A DNA stretch of 45,986 nucleotides from Nitrospira sp. (lineage in GTDB: Bacteria; Nitrospirota; Nitrospiria; Nitrospirales; Nitrospiraceae), in NCBI GenBank assembly GCA_009594995.1, contig VOPR01000038.1:1-45986 (forward strand), written 5' to 3'. Numbering within the stretch: position 1 is the first letter of the stretch; every line of letters begins with the position of its first letter. The position numbers and the translations under genes are program-made. Under the pieces are notes generated by a model that worked only from the letters and a program-made list of their open reading frames with translations, ran no database searches and was not told the origin of the DNA. Positions 1 through 10,722 of the stretch are shown here, in pieces.

Positions 1-1
1 C

Positions 2-667
2 GGCTATCCGATGATTCTCGTCATGCCGGAGAGCATGAGCTCGGAACGGGCCAGCCTTCTCGCATCATATGGTGCGCAGTTGGTGCTGACGCCCGCCGCC
101 GAGGGCATGAAAGGCTCCATTCGGGAAGCCGCACAGATCGTGGCTCAGCATCCGTCCTGCTTCATGCCCGACCAGTTTTCCAACCCGGCGAATCCGGCGG
201 CGCACCGGCAGACCACAGCCGTGGAGATCTGGGAGTCCCTGGACGGACAGTTCGACGCCTTTGTCGCAGGAGTCGGAACCGGCGGCACCATCACCGGATG
301 CGGAGAAGTCTTCAAGGAGCGCAATCCCCACATTCACATCGTAGCGGTCGAACCGAGCGGATCCCCGATCCTCTCAGGCGGCCCCCCTGGTCCACACAAG
401 ATTCAAGGCATCGGCGCAGGCTTCATCCCGCAGGTGTTGAATCAGAAGATTCTCGATCGCGTCATCAGCGTCACCGACAACGAGGCCTACCAGACCGCCA
501 AGCTCCTGGCAAAGAAGGAAGGCCTGCTCGTGGGAATCTCGGCCGGAGCCAACGTGGCCGCCGCCCAGAAGGTGGCCCGGGAACTCGGCCCGGGCACACG
601 CGTGGTGACGATCCTCTGCGACACAGGCGAGCGGTACATCAGCATGGAGAAATATTTCAACATCTAA
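2..667 (+). CDS. Cysteine synthase (O-acetylserine sulfhydrylase), 5' truncated
   Basis: PLP enzyme that makes cysteine from O-acetylserine and sulfide (or a sulfur carrier) in the cytoplasm. Only the C-terminal 221 residues are in the window; the reading frame is open to base 2, and the PLP lysine and the TSGNTG-type substrate loop lie upstream. Visible family features are the GYPMILVMPESMS stretch, the glycine-rich phosphate-binding loop VGTGGTITG, and the C-terminal CDTGERYIS motif around the pyridine-nitrogen contact. It is followed 57 bp later by the MoeB/ThiF-like gene and then by the encapsulin block, so it probably consumes O-acetylserine from the serine acetyltransferase at 4663. The MoeB neighbour leaves open a CysM-like enzyme using a protein thiocarboxylate as sulfur donor. 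CysK versus CysM cannot be settled from this fragment. Confidence 0.93.
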   Translation, partial: GYPMILVMPESMSSERASLLASYGAQLVLTPAAEGMKGSIREAAQIVAQHPSCFMPDQFSNPANPAAHRQTTAVEIWESLDGQFDAFVAGVGTGGTITGCGEVFKERNPHIHIVAVEPSGSPILSGGPPGPHKIQGIGAGFIPQVLNQKILDRVISVTDNEAYQTAKLLAKKEGLLVGISAGANVAAAQKVARELGPGTRVVTILCDTGERYISMEKYFNI

Positions 668-724
668 GTAGACATGCCGTCGACGGGCAGTGCCGGCCTG
701 ATGGCATCCAGATGAAAGTCGCAC

Positions 725-1561
725 ATGAATTTCACCGATGAACAAATCACCAGGTACAGCCGCCACATCCTGCTTCCTGAGGTCGGCGGCAAGGGACAGA
801 AGAAGATCGCGCAGGCCCGCATTCTGATCGTCGGGGCGGGTGGCCTCGGCTCACCGGCAGCCCTCTATTTGGCGGCAGCCGGCGTCGGCACCCTTGGCTT
901 GATCGACAACGACGTCGTCGACCTCTCGAACCTGCAGCGTCAGGTCATTCACCACACGCCCGACGTGGGTCGGCCCAAAGTCGTTTCGGCGAAGGAGAAA
1001 ATTCAAGCGCTGAACCCGGACGTCAACGTGGTGTTGCACGAGGAACGGTTCATGGCCGCCAACGCCCTGAATCTGGTTCGCGACTATTCGGTCGTGATCG
1101 ACGGGGTGGACAATTTCCCGGCGAAATTTCTCATCAACGACGCCTGCTACTTTGCCGAAAAGCCTTTCGTCCACGGCGGGATCCTGCGTTTCGACGGACG
1201 GGTCTCCACGATCATTCCGAAGCAATCAGCCTGTTATCGCTGCGTCTTCAATGGGCCGCCCCCGCCTGGCTTGGTCGCCAGTTGCCAGGAAGCCGGCGTC
1301 CTCGGGGTGTTGGCAGGAGTCATCGGCACGATTCAGGCGACGGAAGCGTTGAAATTGATCCTGGGCATCGGGCGCCCCCTGACTGATCGCATGCTGGATT
1401 TCGACGCGCGCAATATGCGGTTTCGCGAGATCCCCGTTAAACGGAATCCCCGATGCCCCCTCTGCGGAGCGCATCCGACCGTCACCGAACTGATCGATCA
1501 CGAACAGGCCACCTGCGAGCTGCGGCCCTCTGTGGCTGCCGCTCACGGAAATGAGCCATAA
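725..1561 (+). CDS. moeB: MoeB/ThiF/HesA-family E1-like adenylyltransferase
   Basis: ATP-dependent enzyme that adenylates the C-terminal glycine of a ubiquitin-like sulfur carrier (MoaD, ThiS or CysO type) so that it can be thiocarboxylated. The 278-residue protein opens with the family signature RYSRHILLPEVGG, then the nucleotide-binding VGAGGLGSP near residue 38 and LIDNDVVDLSNLQRQ. The likely active-site cysteine is C187 in ASCQEAGVLG. Two CxxC pairs (CYRC and CPLC) form the structural zinc site. There is no C-terminal rhodanese domain. No carrier-protein gene is visible, so it may lie upstream of the window. Placed between cysteine synthase and the encapsulin genes, it is more likely to serve cysteine or sulfur-carrier chemistry than molybdopterin alone; the symbol is by family only. 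Confidence 0.88.
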   Translation: MNFTDEQITRYSRHILLPEVGGKGQKKIAQARILIVGAGGLGSPAALYLAAAGVGTLGLIDNDVVDLSNLQRQVIHHTPDVGRPKVVSAKEKIQALNPDVNVVLHEERFMAANALNLVRDYSVVIDGVDNFPAKFLINDACYFAEKPFVHGGILRFDGRVSTIIPKQSACYRCVFNGPPPPGLVASCQEAGVLGVLAGVIGTIQATEALKLILGIGRPLTDRMLDFDARNMRFREIPVKRNPRCPLCGAHPTVTELIDHEQATCELRPSVAAAHGNEP

Positions 1562-1690
1562 CCGGGCGACCGAGCCGCCCCAGACCCATGCCGGATTCTT
1601 GGAGGGCACCACATGAGGACGTGAGCCAAGAAAGAGAACCAGTGTCACGAGTGCAGGGCATGTATTCAACACCATTGAAAGGACAACACG

Positions 1691-2662
1691 ATGAGTGAAC
1701 GAGCGACTGTTTCCGAACAACAAAGCCTGAGCGCCAAAGCCGCGCGGAATCTAGCGACTGCCACGGTCACCGTCCCGCAAATGACGGACATCACCCCGCG
1801 ATGGCTGCACAAACTGCTCCCCTGGGTGGACGTGGACGGCGGCGTCTACCGTCTCAATCGGGTCGCGAAGGCCGTCAAGGGACAAGAGGCTAATGAATTC
1901 GGCGAAGCCAAGGTCGATCTCCTCACGGTGGACGGCGGCGAGCCGGAACTGCCGACGACCTTCGTGGATTACGAGCTCAACCCGCGCGAGTATCACCTGA
2001 GCACGATCCAGACGGTCGTGCGCACGCATACGCGTGTCACCGATCTGTACAGCAACCGCATCGATCAATTGCGCCAGCAGGTGCGTCTGACGGTGGAAGC
2101 GGTCAAGGAGCGGGAAGAATGGGAAATCATCAATCATGCGCAGTTCGGCCTGTTGAAAGAAGTCGCGCCGTCACAGCGCATCAATACACGCAAAGGGACG
2201 GTGACGCCGGACGATCTGGACGAACTCTTGAGCCTGGTCTGGAAAAAGCCCGCCTTCTTCCTCGCTCACCCCAAAGCCATCGCCGCATTCGGACGCGAAG
2301 CGACCAGGCGCGGAGTGCCGCCTCCAACGGTGCATCTCTTCGGATCGCCCTTCATCACCTGGCGCGGCATTCCGTTGATCCCGAGCAACAAGCTGGAGAT
2401 CGATAAGGCAGGGAAAACGAGTATCTTGCTGTTGCGCGTCGGCGAGGCCCAGCAGGGTGTCGTCGGGTTGCAAAAGGCGGGCGTCACCGGCGAACTCGAA
2501 ACCGGTCTCTCCGTCCGCTACATGGGGACGAACGAACATGGCATCGCCTCCCATCTGGTGACACGCTATTTCTCAGCGGCGGTCTTGACCGAAGATGCCA
2601 TTGCGCGTCTCGACAACGTCTCGACCAAGTTCTATCACGAGTATGTCTATCCAAAGGCGTAA
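1691..2662 (+). CDS. srpI: Family 2A encapsulin shell protein (SrpI-like)
   Basis: HK97-fold shell protein that self-assembles into a protein nanocompartment. The 323-residue length and whole sequence are of Family 2A type: an N-terminal arm ending in PQMTDITPRWLHKLLPWVDVDGG, the EVDG-like VDGGEPELPTTFVDYELNPREYHLS, a long spine helix with EREEWEIINH, and a C-terminal LSVRYMGTNEHG. The start at 1691 is preceded by AAAGGA at about 8 bp. The next gene starts 4 bp after the stop and encodes a cysteine desulfurase with a long disordered extension, the known cargo type for this family. Known from the family: SrpI-type shells enclose cysteine desulfurase through its N-terminal extension. Inferred: this shell does the same here. 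There is no cyclic-nucleotide-binding insertion, so Family 2B is excluded. Confidence 0.93.
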   Translation: MSERATVSEQQSLSAKAARNLATATVTVPQMTDITPRWLHKLLPWVDVDGGVYRLNRVAKAVKGQEANEFGEAKVDLLTVDGGEPELPTTFVDYELNPREYHLSTIQTVVRTHTRVTDLYSNRIDQLRQQVRLTVEAVKEREEWEIINHAQFGLLKEVAPSQRINTRKGTVTPDDLDELLSLVWKKPAFFLAHPKAIAAFGREATRRGVPPPTVHLFGSPFITWRGIPLIPSNKLEIDKAGKTSILLLRVGEAQQGVVGLQKAGVTGELETGLSVRYMGTNEHGIASHLVTRYFSAAVLTEDAIARLDNVSTKFYHEYVYPKA

Positions 2663-2666
2663 GACG

Positions 2667-4628
<1,962 letters not shown>

Positions 4629-4662
4629 ACATCGCAGGGTGAGATTGAAAAGGCGGATGTGT

Positions 4663-5634
4663 ATGGAGAGAGATCTGACCAAATCGTTGGAGGCGACGCC
4701 GTCGACCTGGAATATCGACCAGGTCGTGGCGGCGCTCCGGCACTCGCGTGAAGTCGAGCACAATGTGCGACATCAGGGACGCATCCGGGAATTGCCGTCC
4801 CGGAAAGCCTTATTGGAAGTCCTGGATGGGTTGTGCGCCGTCCTGTTTCCGACCCACTACGGCCGGTCGGACTTAAACGAGGCCAACATCGACTATTTTG
4901 TCGGCAATCAGCTGCACCAGACGCTGAGCGTGTTGCAGGATCAAGTGCGTCGTGGACTCCTGTTTGTGTCGGAGGGAGCAGAGCGGGAGGACGCCGACGC
5001 CAATCAGTCCGCGTACGAAATCACGACCACCTTTGCGGCTCAGTTACCCGCGATTCGTGCGCGGTTCTTCACTGATTTACAGGCGGCCTATCAGGGAGAT
5101 CCCGCAGCTACGAGCGCTTCCGAAATCCTGCTCTGTTATCCCGGCATGACCGCGGTCATCTATTACCGCGTCGCGCACGCGCTCTACGAGTTGGGCGCGC
5201 GCCTGCCGGCGCGTCTTATCTCGGATATCGCGCATTCCACCACCGGAATCGATATCCATCCGGCGGCCACCATCGGAGGCTATTTTTTCATCGATCATGG
5301 CACCGGCGTCGTGATCGGAGAAACCGCCGTCATCGGCGAGCGCGTGCGTCTCTATCAAGCCGTCACCCTCGGCGCGAAACGGTTCCAGGAGGGAGAAAAC
5401 GGCATCCTGGTCAAAGGCGCCCCGCGCCATCCCATCGTCGAAGATGACGTGGTGATCTATGCGGGGGCCACGATTTTGGGCCGCATTACCATCGGCAAAG
5501 GGTCCATCATCGGCGGCAATGTCTGGCTGACTCACAGCGTGCCGGCCGGCAGCAATGTGCTGCAGGCGCAAATGCGCAATACGACCGTCGAGCCCAAGCA
5601 TTTGATCGAAGCGGTGTATCAGCCGAGGATTTAG
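4663..5634 (+). CDS. Serine O-acetyltransferase (EpsC/SrpH type)
   Basis: Acetylates serine with acetyl-CoA to give O-acetylserine, the carbon skeleton for cysteine. The 323-residue protein has an extended helical N-terminal region followed by a left-handed beta-helix of hexapeptide repeats. The signature stretch DIHPAATIGGYFFIDHG and GVVIGETAVIGERVRLYQAV carries the catalytic histidine and Asp of the family. Start choice is uncertain: ATG 4663 lies about 10 bp after AAGG, and an alternative ATG lies at 4657. It follows the encapsulated desulfurase by 34 bp. Cysteine synthase, serine acetyltransferase and encapsulin occur together as srpG-srpH-srpI on a cyanobacterial sulfur-regulated plasmid, so the four enzymes here probably form a cysteine synthesis and turnover module around the shell. 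Confidence 0.92.
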   Translation: MERDLTKSLEATPSTWNIDQVVAALRHSREVEHNVRHQGRIRELPSRKALLEVLDGLCAVLFPTHYGRSDLNEANIDYFVGNQLHQTLSVLQDQVRRGLLFVSEGAEREDADANQSAYEITTTFAAQLPAIRARFFTDLQAAYQGDPAATSASEILLCYPGMTAVIYYRVAHALYELGARLPARLISDIAHSTTGIDIHPAATIGGYFFIDHGTGVVIGETAVIGERVRLYQAVTLGAKRFQEGENGILVKGAPRHPIVEDDVVIYAGATILGRITIGKGSIIGGNVWLTHSVPAGSNVLQAQMRNTTVEPKHLIEAVYQPRI

Positions 5635-5700
5635 GGCGCACGTTCAAATGGCGCGGCGCGACCGCCCTGCTGAATGACCATTTGCTTGCCGGAGGTTTCC

Positions 5701-6093
5701 ATGTTCGGACCCATTACCGTTCCGTTCGGCGCAAAAATGCTATTCAATACAGTCACGCTGAAGCCCGAAGTCACGTTCGACGATGTCGAGTTGGCCTTCG
5801 GGGAACTTTGTAGCGTCGTGAAGGACGCCTACGGCGGCGACAAGGGTGGATTCATTGCCGGACAGGTGTTCAAATTCTCCGGCTTCGTGTCGGACGAGGG
5901 ATCTCTCACTGCATCAAGGACCTCCGACGAACATTACGTGATCGTGACCTACTGGCGATCGTTCGAGGAGCACGAACGGTCGCACGCCAATCACCTCTTC
6001 CGAAACACCTTCGCCAAAGTCGCCTCCCTTTGCTCCGACACCAAAGAGCTGGGGTATGACATGCTCTGGCAGGGCGAGGCCGGCACGCGTTGA
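5701..6093 (+). CDS. Small ABM-like alpha+beta barrel protein
   Basis: A 130-residue soluble protein resembling the antibiotic biosynthesis monooxygenase (ABM) dimeric ferredoxin-like fold: a first strand (MLFNTVTLKPEV), a helix of the type FDDVELAFGELCSVVKDAY, and late in the protein the characteristic YVIVTYWRSFEEHERSHANHLFRNTF, where W and the following helix match ABM proteins. The start at 5701 is chosen because a perfect GGAGGT lies 5 bp upstream at 5691-5696; an upstream in-frame ATG at 5674 lacks such a site. It follows the serine acetyltransferase by 66 bp on the same strand and may be the last gene of the encapsulin block. A redox or haem role is possible for the fold, but no function can be assigned here. 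Confidence 0.7.
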   Translation: MFGPITVPFGAKMLFNTVTLKPEVTFDDVELAFGELCSVVKDAYGGDKGGFIAGQVFKFSGFVSDEGSLTASRTSDEHYVIVTYWRSFEEHERSHANHLFRNTFAKVASLCSDTKELGYDMLWQGEAGTR

Positions 6094-6201
6094 CCACTGG
6101 CCGTTGAACGCACTGCATCGCTTGGCTTCCGCCAGTTCCTCTCCTGCCGCGACATTCAGTTTTTGAAATCGATAGGCGGCATAGTTCTCTCTGTTTCAGG
6201 C

Positions 6202-6249
6202 TGCTGATCTTCATGCACGCGATCAACAGCACCTGCTGATCCAGCCACA
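6202..6249 (+). promoter_or_regulatory. Paired activator sites upstream of the porin
   Basis: Two 16-bp elements, TGCTGATCTTCATGCA (6202-6217) and TGCTGATCCAGCCACA (6234-6249), start exactly 32 bp apart and share the direct repeat CTGCTGATC. The second ends 41 bp before the GG of the -24 element. The layout repeats upstream of dsrE and the molbindin gene, so these are read as enhancer sites for an NtrC-type activator. An overlapping palindrome (GATCAACAG-N3-CTGCTGATC, 6221-6241) leaves the exact register open, and the distal site is the weakest of the six. Confidence 0.5.
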
Positions 6250-6289
6250 ATCGACACGCCGCACGCCTCATCTTTCCCGCAAATCTGCA

Positions 6290-6305
6290 TGGCACGGTGG
6301 ATGCA
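6290..6305 (+). promoter_or_regulatory. Sigma-54 (-24/-12) promoter of the porin gene
   Basis: TGGCACGGTGGATGCA matches the sigma-54 consensus TGGCACG-N4-TTGCA with one mismatch in the -12 part. GG (6291-6292) and GC (6303-6304) are separated by the required 10 bp. Transcription would start near 6316, about 47 bp before the porin ATG. A perfect 8-bp inverted repeat (6300-6307 / 6313-6320) overlaps the -12 element and start site; its meaning is unknown. Confidence 0.6.
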
Positions 6306-6362
6306 GAAACGCTCTGCATCTCATGCGCACGAATGCGTGAGTCACCACGGAGGCGAACACAG

Positions 6363-8213
6363 ATGATCGTATCGAGATGGACCCAAAGGCTCTGGCGCGC
6401 GTCGCTCTTCAGGCGCAGGCCCACACCCATTGCTCTCACCCTGCTCTCCGCCTCCGCCTGTCTCCTCCACAGTCTGCTCTTCGCATCGATCGGTCACGCT
6501 CAATCCTCCGATGAGCTGAGCGAGTTAAAACAACGGCTGGAGCAACAGCAGACCCAACGCGAAGAATTGCAGCGCCGTATCGAACGACTTGAACAGGTCG
6601 CGGCGTCGCAGCCCGCCGTGGCGCCACCGCCTTCGGCCGCCGATTCGTCCTGGAGGTCGTTCCATTTCACTATCCGCAAACCGGAACAGCTTCGCCCCTA
6701 CAACCCCGTCACTTGCGTGGGGTTCATGGGTTGCACCGCCGAGCCTCAGCTGCAACTCGATGCGCCGAAGCGGGCGAAAGAGCCCGGGTGGGAAATCGAG
6801 CTCCAGGCCTACAACCGCTTTCGATTCAACCTGTACGACAATTTTTCCGACACGCGAAACGCTCCGGGCAGTACCGCCGGGAATCGCACCTTCGTGAATA
6901 ATTCGTCCTGCTCCTTCAATACCTCTTGTAAGGAAGATCAGCGGATGCGCTTTTTCAACTGGCGCGGCTATGTGACCGGCGCCATCAAGAACGGGCCCTT
7001 CAGCGTGGTGGCCTCGCTCGACTATGCGGGCGATCAGTTCAACGACGGCGTCCTGCTCGGCAACGACGCCGGTCCGCTTGGCGCAGCGGGACAACGTCAG
7101 TTCGTCGTGAGCCCGCAGCTCCTGTATATCGAGTATGACGACTGGGTGAGAATCAGAGCGGGACGCCAGTACGCGCATCTCGGCAACGGCATTGTGGCGC
7201 ATAGTCCCCGCGACATGGTTACCCTCGGACGCAACTGGACCGAGCAGTTCAACACCACCTTCGTCTGGGTGCTCGGCTCTGCCGGGCGCTCCGTGCCCAA
7301 TCAGGCGGGGCCGGTGTTCGCGCCACAGGGCACCAACATCACGGGGCTCAACCAGAGCACACAGACTACCGTGAACGATGTCACGGGGAAGGAAGAAGAT
7401 CTCGACGGGTTCGGACTGGTCTTCAACTACCAACCGCTGCCGTTGAACCGCCTCCAGTTCTTCGCCTGGGCCCTGTTCGATACGACAGCGGCGGGGGCAA
7501 ACAAACAGAACCGCTACTTCGATCTCAACGGGTCCGGCAAGTTAGGAAGCGTCGACTATTCCTTCGAAGGCGTCTACCTCTGGGGCACCTCACCCGTGAC
7601 GACCACGGCACTGGCGGGCGGCATCCCCGGCACCCGGCAGGAATATCGGGACTACCTGGGCTATCTTGATCTCAAGTACACCATTTCATCCGACCTGCTC
7701 CATGCTGAGCGGAAGGATCTGCTGACGGTGGGCGCCACCTTCGGGATCGGCAGCAAACACTTTGACGGCTTGTTCCTCGATGAAACAGCCTTCCGGTACA
7801 ACTTTGTGTTCGCCGACGACATCCATGGATACAACGGCCGACCCTTTGACACGCGGCGCGGGAGCGGATTTTCCAATACCACCTTCTTCCAGCCCTACGT
7901 CATCGTCAGACCGATCGAGAAACTTCAAACGAAATTCGCCTGGACGTACCTGCGGGCCACGGAAGCGCAGGCCGCCGGGACCGGAGTCCTCGGGCCATCT
8001 CCGTTCCTGACTCCGGCGCTTTCCTACAGCAGCACCGCCGTCGGAGGGCCGACCAAGGACATCGGCCAGGAGTTCGATATCCTCACGGACTACTTCTACA
8101 GTCCGGCCGTGAGACTGTTCGCCTATTTCGGCACCTTCCTGCCGGGACGGCTCTATGCGCCTTCCGCAGATAACGCGGTGAAATTTGAGACGGGCATCGA
8201 ATATCGCTTTTAG
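6363..8213 (+). CDS. Outer-membrane porin, alginate-export (AlgE-like) type
   Basis: Predicted 616-residue beta-barrel outer-membrane channel. The N-terminus is a signal peptide (Arg-rich start, hydrophobic LTLLSASACLLHSLLFAS, cleavage after GHA), followed by a coiled coil (SDELSELKQRLEQQQTQREE and on) as in trimeric or periplasm-spanning porins. The rest alternates short aromatic strands with turns and ends in EYRF, the C-terminal aromatic signature recognised by the BAM machinery. The start at 6363 is preceded by CGGAGG; the longer frame from 6297 would put the signal peptide internally. A sigma-54 promoter and paired activator sites precede it, shared with the dsrE and molbindin operons, so it is likely to admit the substrate of the ABC importer at 8.7-11.6 kb. 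The substrate is not evident. Confidence 0.85.
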   Translation: MIVSRWTQRLWRASLFRRRPTPIALTLLSASACLLHSLLFASIGHAQSSDELSELKQRLEQQQTQREELQRRIERLEQVAASQPAVAPPPSAADSSWRSFHFTIRKPEQLRPYNPVTCVGFMGCTAEPQLQLDAPKRAKEPGWEIELQAYNRFRFNLYDNFSDTRNAPGSTAGNRTFVNNSSCSFNTSCKEDQRMRFFNWRGYVTGAIKNGPFSVVASLDYAGDQFNDGVLLGNDAGPLGAAGQRQFVVSPQLLYIEYDDWVRIRAGRQYAHLGNGIVAHSPRDMVTLGRNWTEQFNTTFVWVLGSAGRSVPNQAGPVFAPQGTNITGLNQSTQTTVNDVTGKEEDLDGFGLVFNYQPLPLNRLQFFAWALFDTTAAGANKQNRYFDLNGSGKLGSVDYSFEGVYLWGTSPVTTTALAGGIPGTRQEYRDYLGYLDLKYTISSDLLHAERKDLLTVGATFGIGSKHFDGLFLDETAFRYNFVFADDIHGYNGRPFDTRRGSGFSNTTFFQPYVIVRPIEKLQTKFAWTYLRATEAQAAGTGVLGPSPFLTPALSYSSTAVGGPTKDIGQEFDILTDYFYSPAVRLFAYFGTFLPGRLYAPSADNAVKFETGIEYRF

Positions 8214-8300
8214 GCAGTCGTGAGGAGTGAGGATGTCGCCCATCGGATCACGGGCTACCGGTCATGGGCGCCCATCCATTCACCAATATTGGAGCGGGGG

Positions 8301-8326
8301 CCTGCCCTCCCCCCTCCCAGGGCGGG
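8301..8326 (+). terminator. Possible terminator-like hairpin after the porin
   Basis: CCTGCCCT (8301-8308) can pair with AGGGCGGG (8319-8326), allowing one G-U pair, across a 10-base C-rich loop, about 90 bp after the porin stop. No T-tract follows, so intrinsic termination is doubtful. Confidence 0.25.
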
Positions 8327-8440
8327 GGCCTTCTCGTCCTCTTGAAGCCCCCCGCCCGCTCATTCACACCCCAGGATGTGGACAGCGAGGTCCAGGAAGA
8401 TCGACGTTCACGTTCGACGGTGTCCTAACGAAGGAGTTTC

Positions 8441-8665
8441 ATGAGACGGAATAATCTGTTTCCAGACGAAGGTCCTGATCGCAGACTGTACCCCACTCCT
8501 CGCATGAACAGACCGGAGGACACCGTTCGATGGCGGCTGAGAGTGCACCCGATTCACCGCCGGCGAGCGCTTGAACGGGCACAGGGGACGAAGTTGGCTC
8601 AACGCTTTGCCGACAGACTGTGGACGGATACCGCGAGTCCATCAGAGTCTAAATGCCTACCCTGA
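8441..8665 (+). CDS. Possible small basic protein, unknown
   Basis: A 74-residue frame in the otherwise empty 486-bp gap between the porin and the permease gene. Its ATG is preceded 5 bp upstream by AAGGAG (8431-8436), a perfect ribosome-binding site, which is the main reason to list it. The product is rich in Arg and Pro, has no signal peptide or membrane segment, and belongs to no family I recognise. It runs towards the convergent end of the permease gene. It could be noise; the remaining sequence of the gap (8214-8440) holds only the C/G-rich hairpin noted separately. Confidence 0.3.
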   Translation: MRRNNLFPDEGPDRRLYPTPRMNRPEDTVRWRLRVHPIHRRRALERAQGTKLAQRFADRLWTDTASPSESKCLP

Positions 8666-8699
8666 CCGGACGCATGCTTCCAGAGAGGGCCGGTGAGTG

Positions 8700-9530
8700 C
8701 TAGGCCTGCTGATCGACGGGGCGATGAATCCATAACCGGAGGGCAAGACGGGCGAGGACGTCGAGCAGAAATCCAAGTGCGCCGATGATAAGAATGACGG
8801 CCATTAATTCCGAGTAGGCCAACCGATCCCGCGTGTCGAGAATGTAGTAGCCCAATCCGTTGCTCACCCCGAGCATCTCCGCCGGCACCAGCACGATCCA
8901 AATCATTCCAATGGCCAACCGGACACCGGTCAGCACGTGGGTCACGATCGCCGGGGCGACGACATGAAGCAGGGTTCCCCACGTCGTGGCGCAGAGGCTC
9001 CGCGCCAGCAACAACCAGCGGGCATCGACGGAGGCCACGCCGGCGGACGTATTAAGCAGAATCGGCCAGACAGCCGCCACTGTGAGCAGAAAATAGACGG
9101 GCGCATCCCCGATCCCGAACAGCATGATGGCGATAGGCATCCACGACAACGGTGAAATCATCCGGACGAACTGAAACACCACAGACGTGGCTCGATCCGC
9201 ATGGCGGGAGACACCGACGAGGAGACCGAGCGGCACCCCGACGGTGACGGCAAATCCCAGACTGACGAGGACGCGCTTGAGGCTGGCCAGCACATGGGAC
9301 AGGATGGTCCCCCCGGAAAGAATGCCGCCGAGTGCGTTCAGCGTGGCCTCGGGAGCAAAGGCACTGAGGATCGGATCGCGTCGCCAGAACAGCGCAGCTG
9401 CCCCCCACCAGAAGAGCCCGACCGCTGCGACTCCGAGCAGGGAAAATGCCAAGGACGCAACGCGGCGGAGAGCCGCCGCGATGCTGTCCGGACCGACGAG
9501 GGAACCGGCTGCTCGAAGACTCCGCTCCAT
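8700..9530 (-). CDS. ABC transporter permease, SsuC/TauC/NrtB type
   Basis: A 276-residue inner-membrane permease of the BPD_transp_1 family with about six hydrophobic segments, for example LAFSLLGVAAVGLFWWGAAA, LVSLGFAVTVGVPLGLLVGV and LMAVILIIGALGFLLDVLA. The cytoplasmic coupling region appears as ATTWGTLLHVVAPAIVTHVL, the EAA-loop counterpart that contacts the ATPase. The start at 9530 lies 4 bp after the stop of the binding-protein gene and has GGTGAGG upstream; a longer frame would overlap that gene. It is the last gene of the importer set. The subfamily imports small oxyanion-like or organic-acid solutes (sulfonates, taurine, nitrate, bicarbonate); the actual substrate is not visible. 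Confidence 0.9.
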   Translation of the reverse strand: MERSLRAAGSLVGPDSIAAALRRVASLAFSLLGVAAVGLFWWGAAALFWRRDPILSAFAPEATLNALGGILSGGTILSHVLASLKRVLVSLGFAVTVGVPLGLLVGVSRHADRATSVVFQFVRMISPLSWMPIAIMLFGIGDAPVYFLLTVAAVWPILLNTSAGVASVDARWLLLARSLCATTWGTLLHVVAPAIVTHVLTGVRLAIGMIWIVLVPAEMLGVSNGLGYYILDTRDRLAYSELMAVILIIGALGFLLDVLARLALRLWIHRPVDQQA

Positions 9531-9534
9531 GGCC

Positions 9535-10722
9535 TCACCCCTTGAGCGTTTCGTGACGAGAAAAGTGCTCGGACAGCCCGAACGCTCCCAGTCCACCCGC
9601 CTGCAGGAGGGCGCTTTTGACGAACCTGTCGTCCACCAGATCCCTTGCCACGAACTCGGGCGTCAGCCCCTGCAAAAATCCGGCGTCGCCCTCGACCCTG
9701 GTCTCTTTCAACAGGCGCACCAACTGTTCGGTATAGGACGGGAACGGGTAGGGCTGAAAATCGATGCGCGCGGCATTCCATTCCCGATGGCGAATCGCAC
9801 CCTGCCGGATGTAGCCCTCGTCGTCTCCCGGCTCAAGCACCCGCTGAAGGATCGGCAGCGCATGGGGCGTGTACTTTTCCTCTCCCTCCTTCGACAACAA
9901 CCGGGAGGTGGCCTCCCGATTCCCGCGGATCCACAGCTGCGCCTTCACCAGCGCATTGACTACCCGTTGCGACCATTCCCTGCGCTGCTCGAGATCTGCT
10001 TCATGCATAAAGACTACACAACAGGCATGCTCCTTCCAGACATCGCCGGTGAATCTGGTGATCGTGCCGACCTTCAGTTGTTCGGCCAGGGCGTTAAAGG
10101 GTTCCGCTACGATGTACCCCGCAATACTATTGTTGGCGAGCGCGGGCACCATGTCCTGCGGCGCCATCACAACCAGGTTGACCTCACGCTTCCCCGGCTT
10201 CTCGGACTGGGGACAAATCACGGGCGTGAGCCCCTGTTCGCGCAACACCTGCTGGAGAATGACATTGTGGATCGAGTACCAGAACGGCACCGCGACCGTT
10301 CGTCCCGCGAACTCGGCCGGACTCTGTACGCCAGACCCACCCACCAGGGCAGATCCGTTCAGGTGGTTCCACGCCACAACCTTCCCAGGAAATTTCGTGC
10401 CGTAACGTACCCAGATCGTCGTGGGTGAGAGGAGGTGAATGACGTTCACTTGCCGGGACACGGAGGCTTCCACGATCTGCGCCCATGACCGGAACAGGCG
10501 AGGCTTCTCCACCGTCAACCCTTCCGCTTCATAGAGCTTCCTCGCGTGGGCCACCAGGAGAGGCGTCGCATCCGTAATGGGCAGATACCCGATCCGGACC
10601 GGTCCGTCGTCGAGCTTGTCGCCTGCCGCGAACAGACGGCCCGGCCTCCACAGCGTGCCGGCTGACGTGGCGGCGAGCAGGGCCCCGGTCTTGAGCAGGT
10701 CCCGCCTGGTCAATTTTCTCAT
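9535..10722 (-). CDS. ABC transporter substrate-binding protein, NrtA/SsuA type, Tat-exported
   Basis: Periplasmic solute-binding protein of about 395 residues. It begins with a Tat signal ([20 protein letters not shown]), then VRIGYLPITDATPLLVAHA, typical of the NrtA/SsuA/THI5 clan, and a two-lobe binding fold with SWAQIVEASVSRQVNVIHLL lining the cleft. The ATG at 10722 overlaps the stop of the ATPase gene (ATGA) and follows GGGAGC. Tat export suggests folding before secretion. Gene order ATPase, binding protein, permease, with overlaps or 4-bp gaps, shows one operon. Ligand specificity is unknown; the adjacent DszC/SfnB-like flavoprotein and sulfur-carrier genes favour an organosulfur compound, but nitrate, cyanate or another oxyanion cannot be excluded. 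Confidence 0.88.
   Translation of the reverse strand: MRKLTRRDLLKTGALLAATSAGTLWRPGRLFAAGDKLDDGPVRIGYLPITDATPLLVAHARKLYEAEGLTVEKPRLFRSWAQIVEASVSRQVNVIHLLSPTTIWVRYGTKFPGKVVAWNHLNGSALVGGSGVQSPAEFAGRTVAVPFWYSIHNVILQQVLREQGLTPVICPQSEKPGKREVNLVVMAPQDMVPALANNSIAGYIVAEPFNALAEQLKVGTITRFTGDVWKEHACCVVFMHEADLEQRREWSQRVVNALVKAQLWIRGNREATSRLLSKEGEEKYTPHALPILQRVLEPGDDEGYIRQGAIRHREWNAARIDFQPYPFPSYTEQLVRLLKETRVEGDAGFLQGLTPEFVARDLVDDRFVKSALLQAGGLGAFGLSEHFSRHETLKG

Noticed and set aside
9187..10428. 413-codon plus-strand frame over the permease and binding-protein genes
   Set aside because: Shadow of two clear transporter genes.
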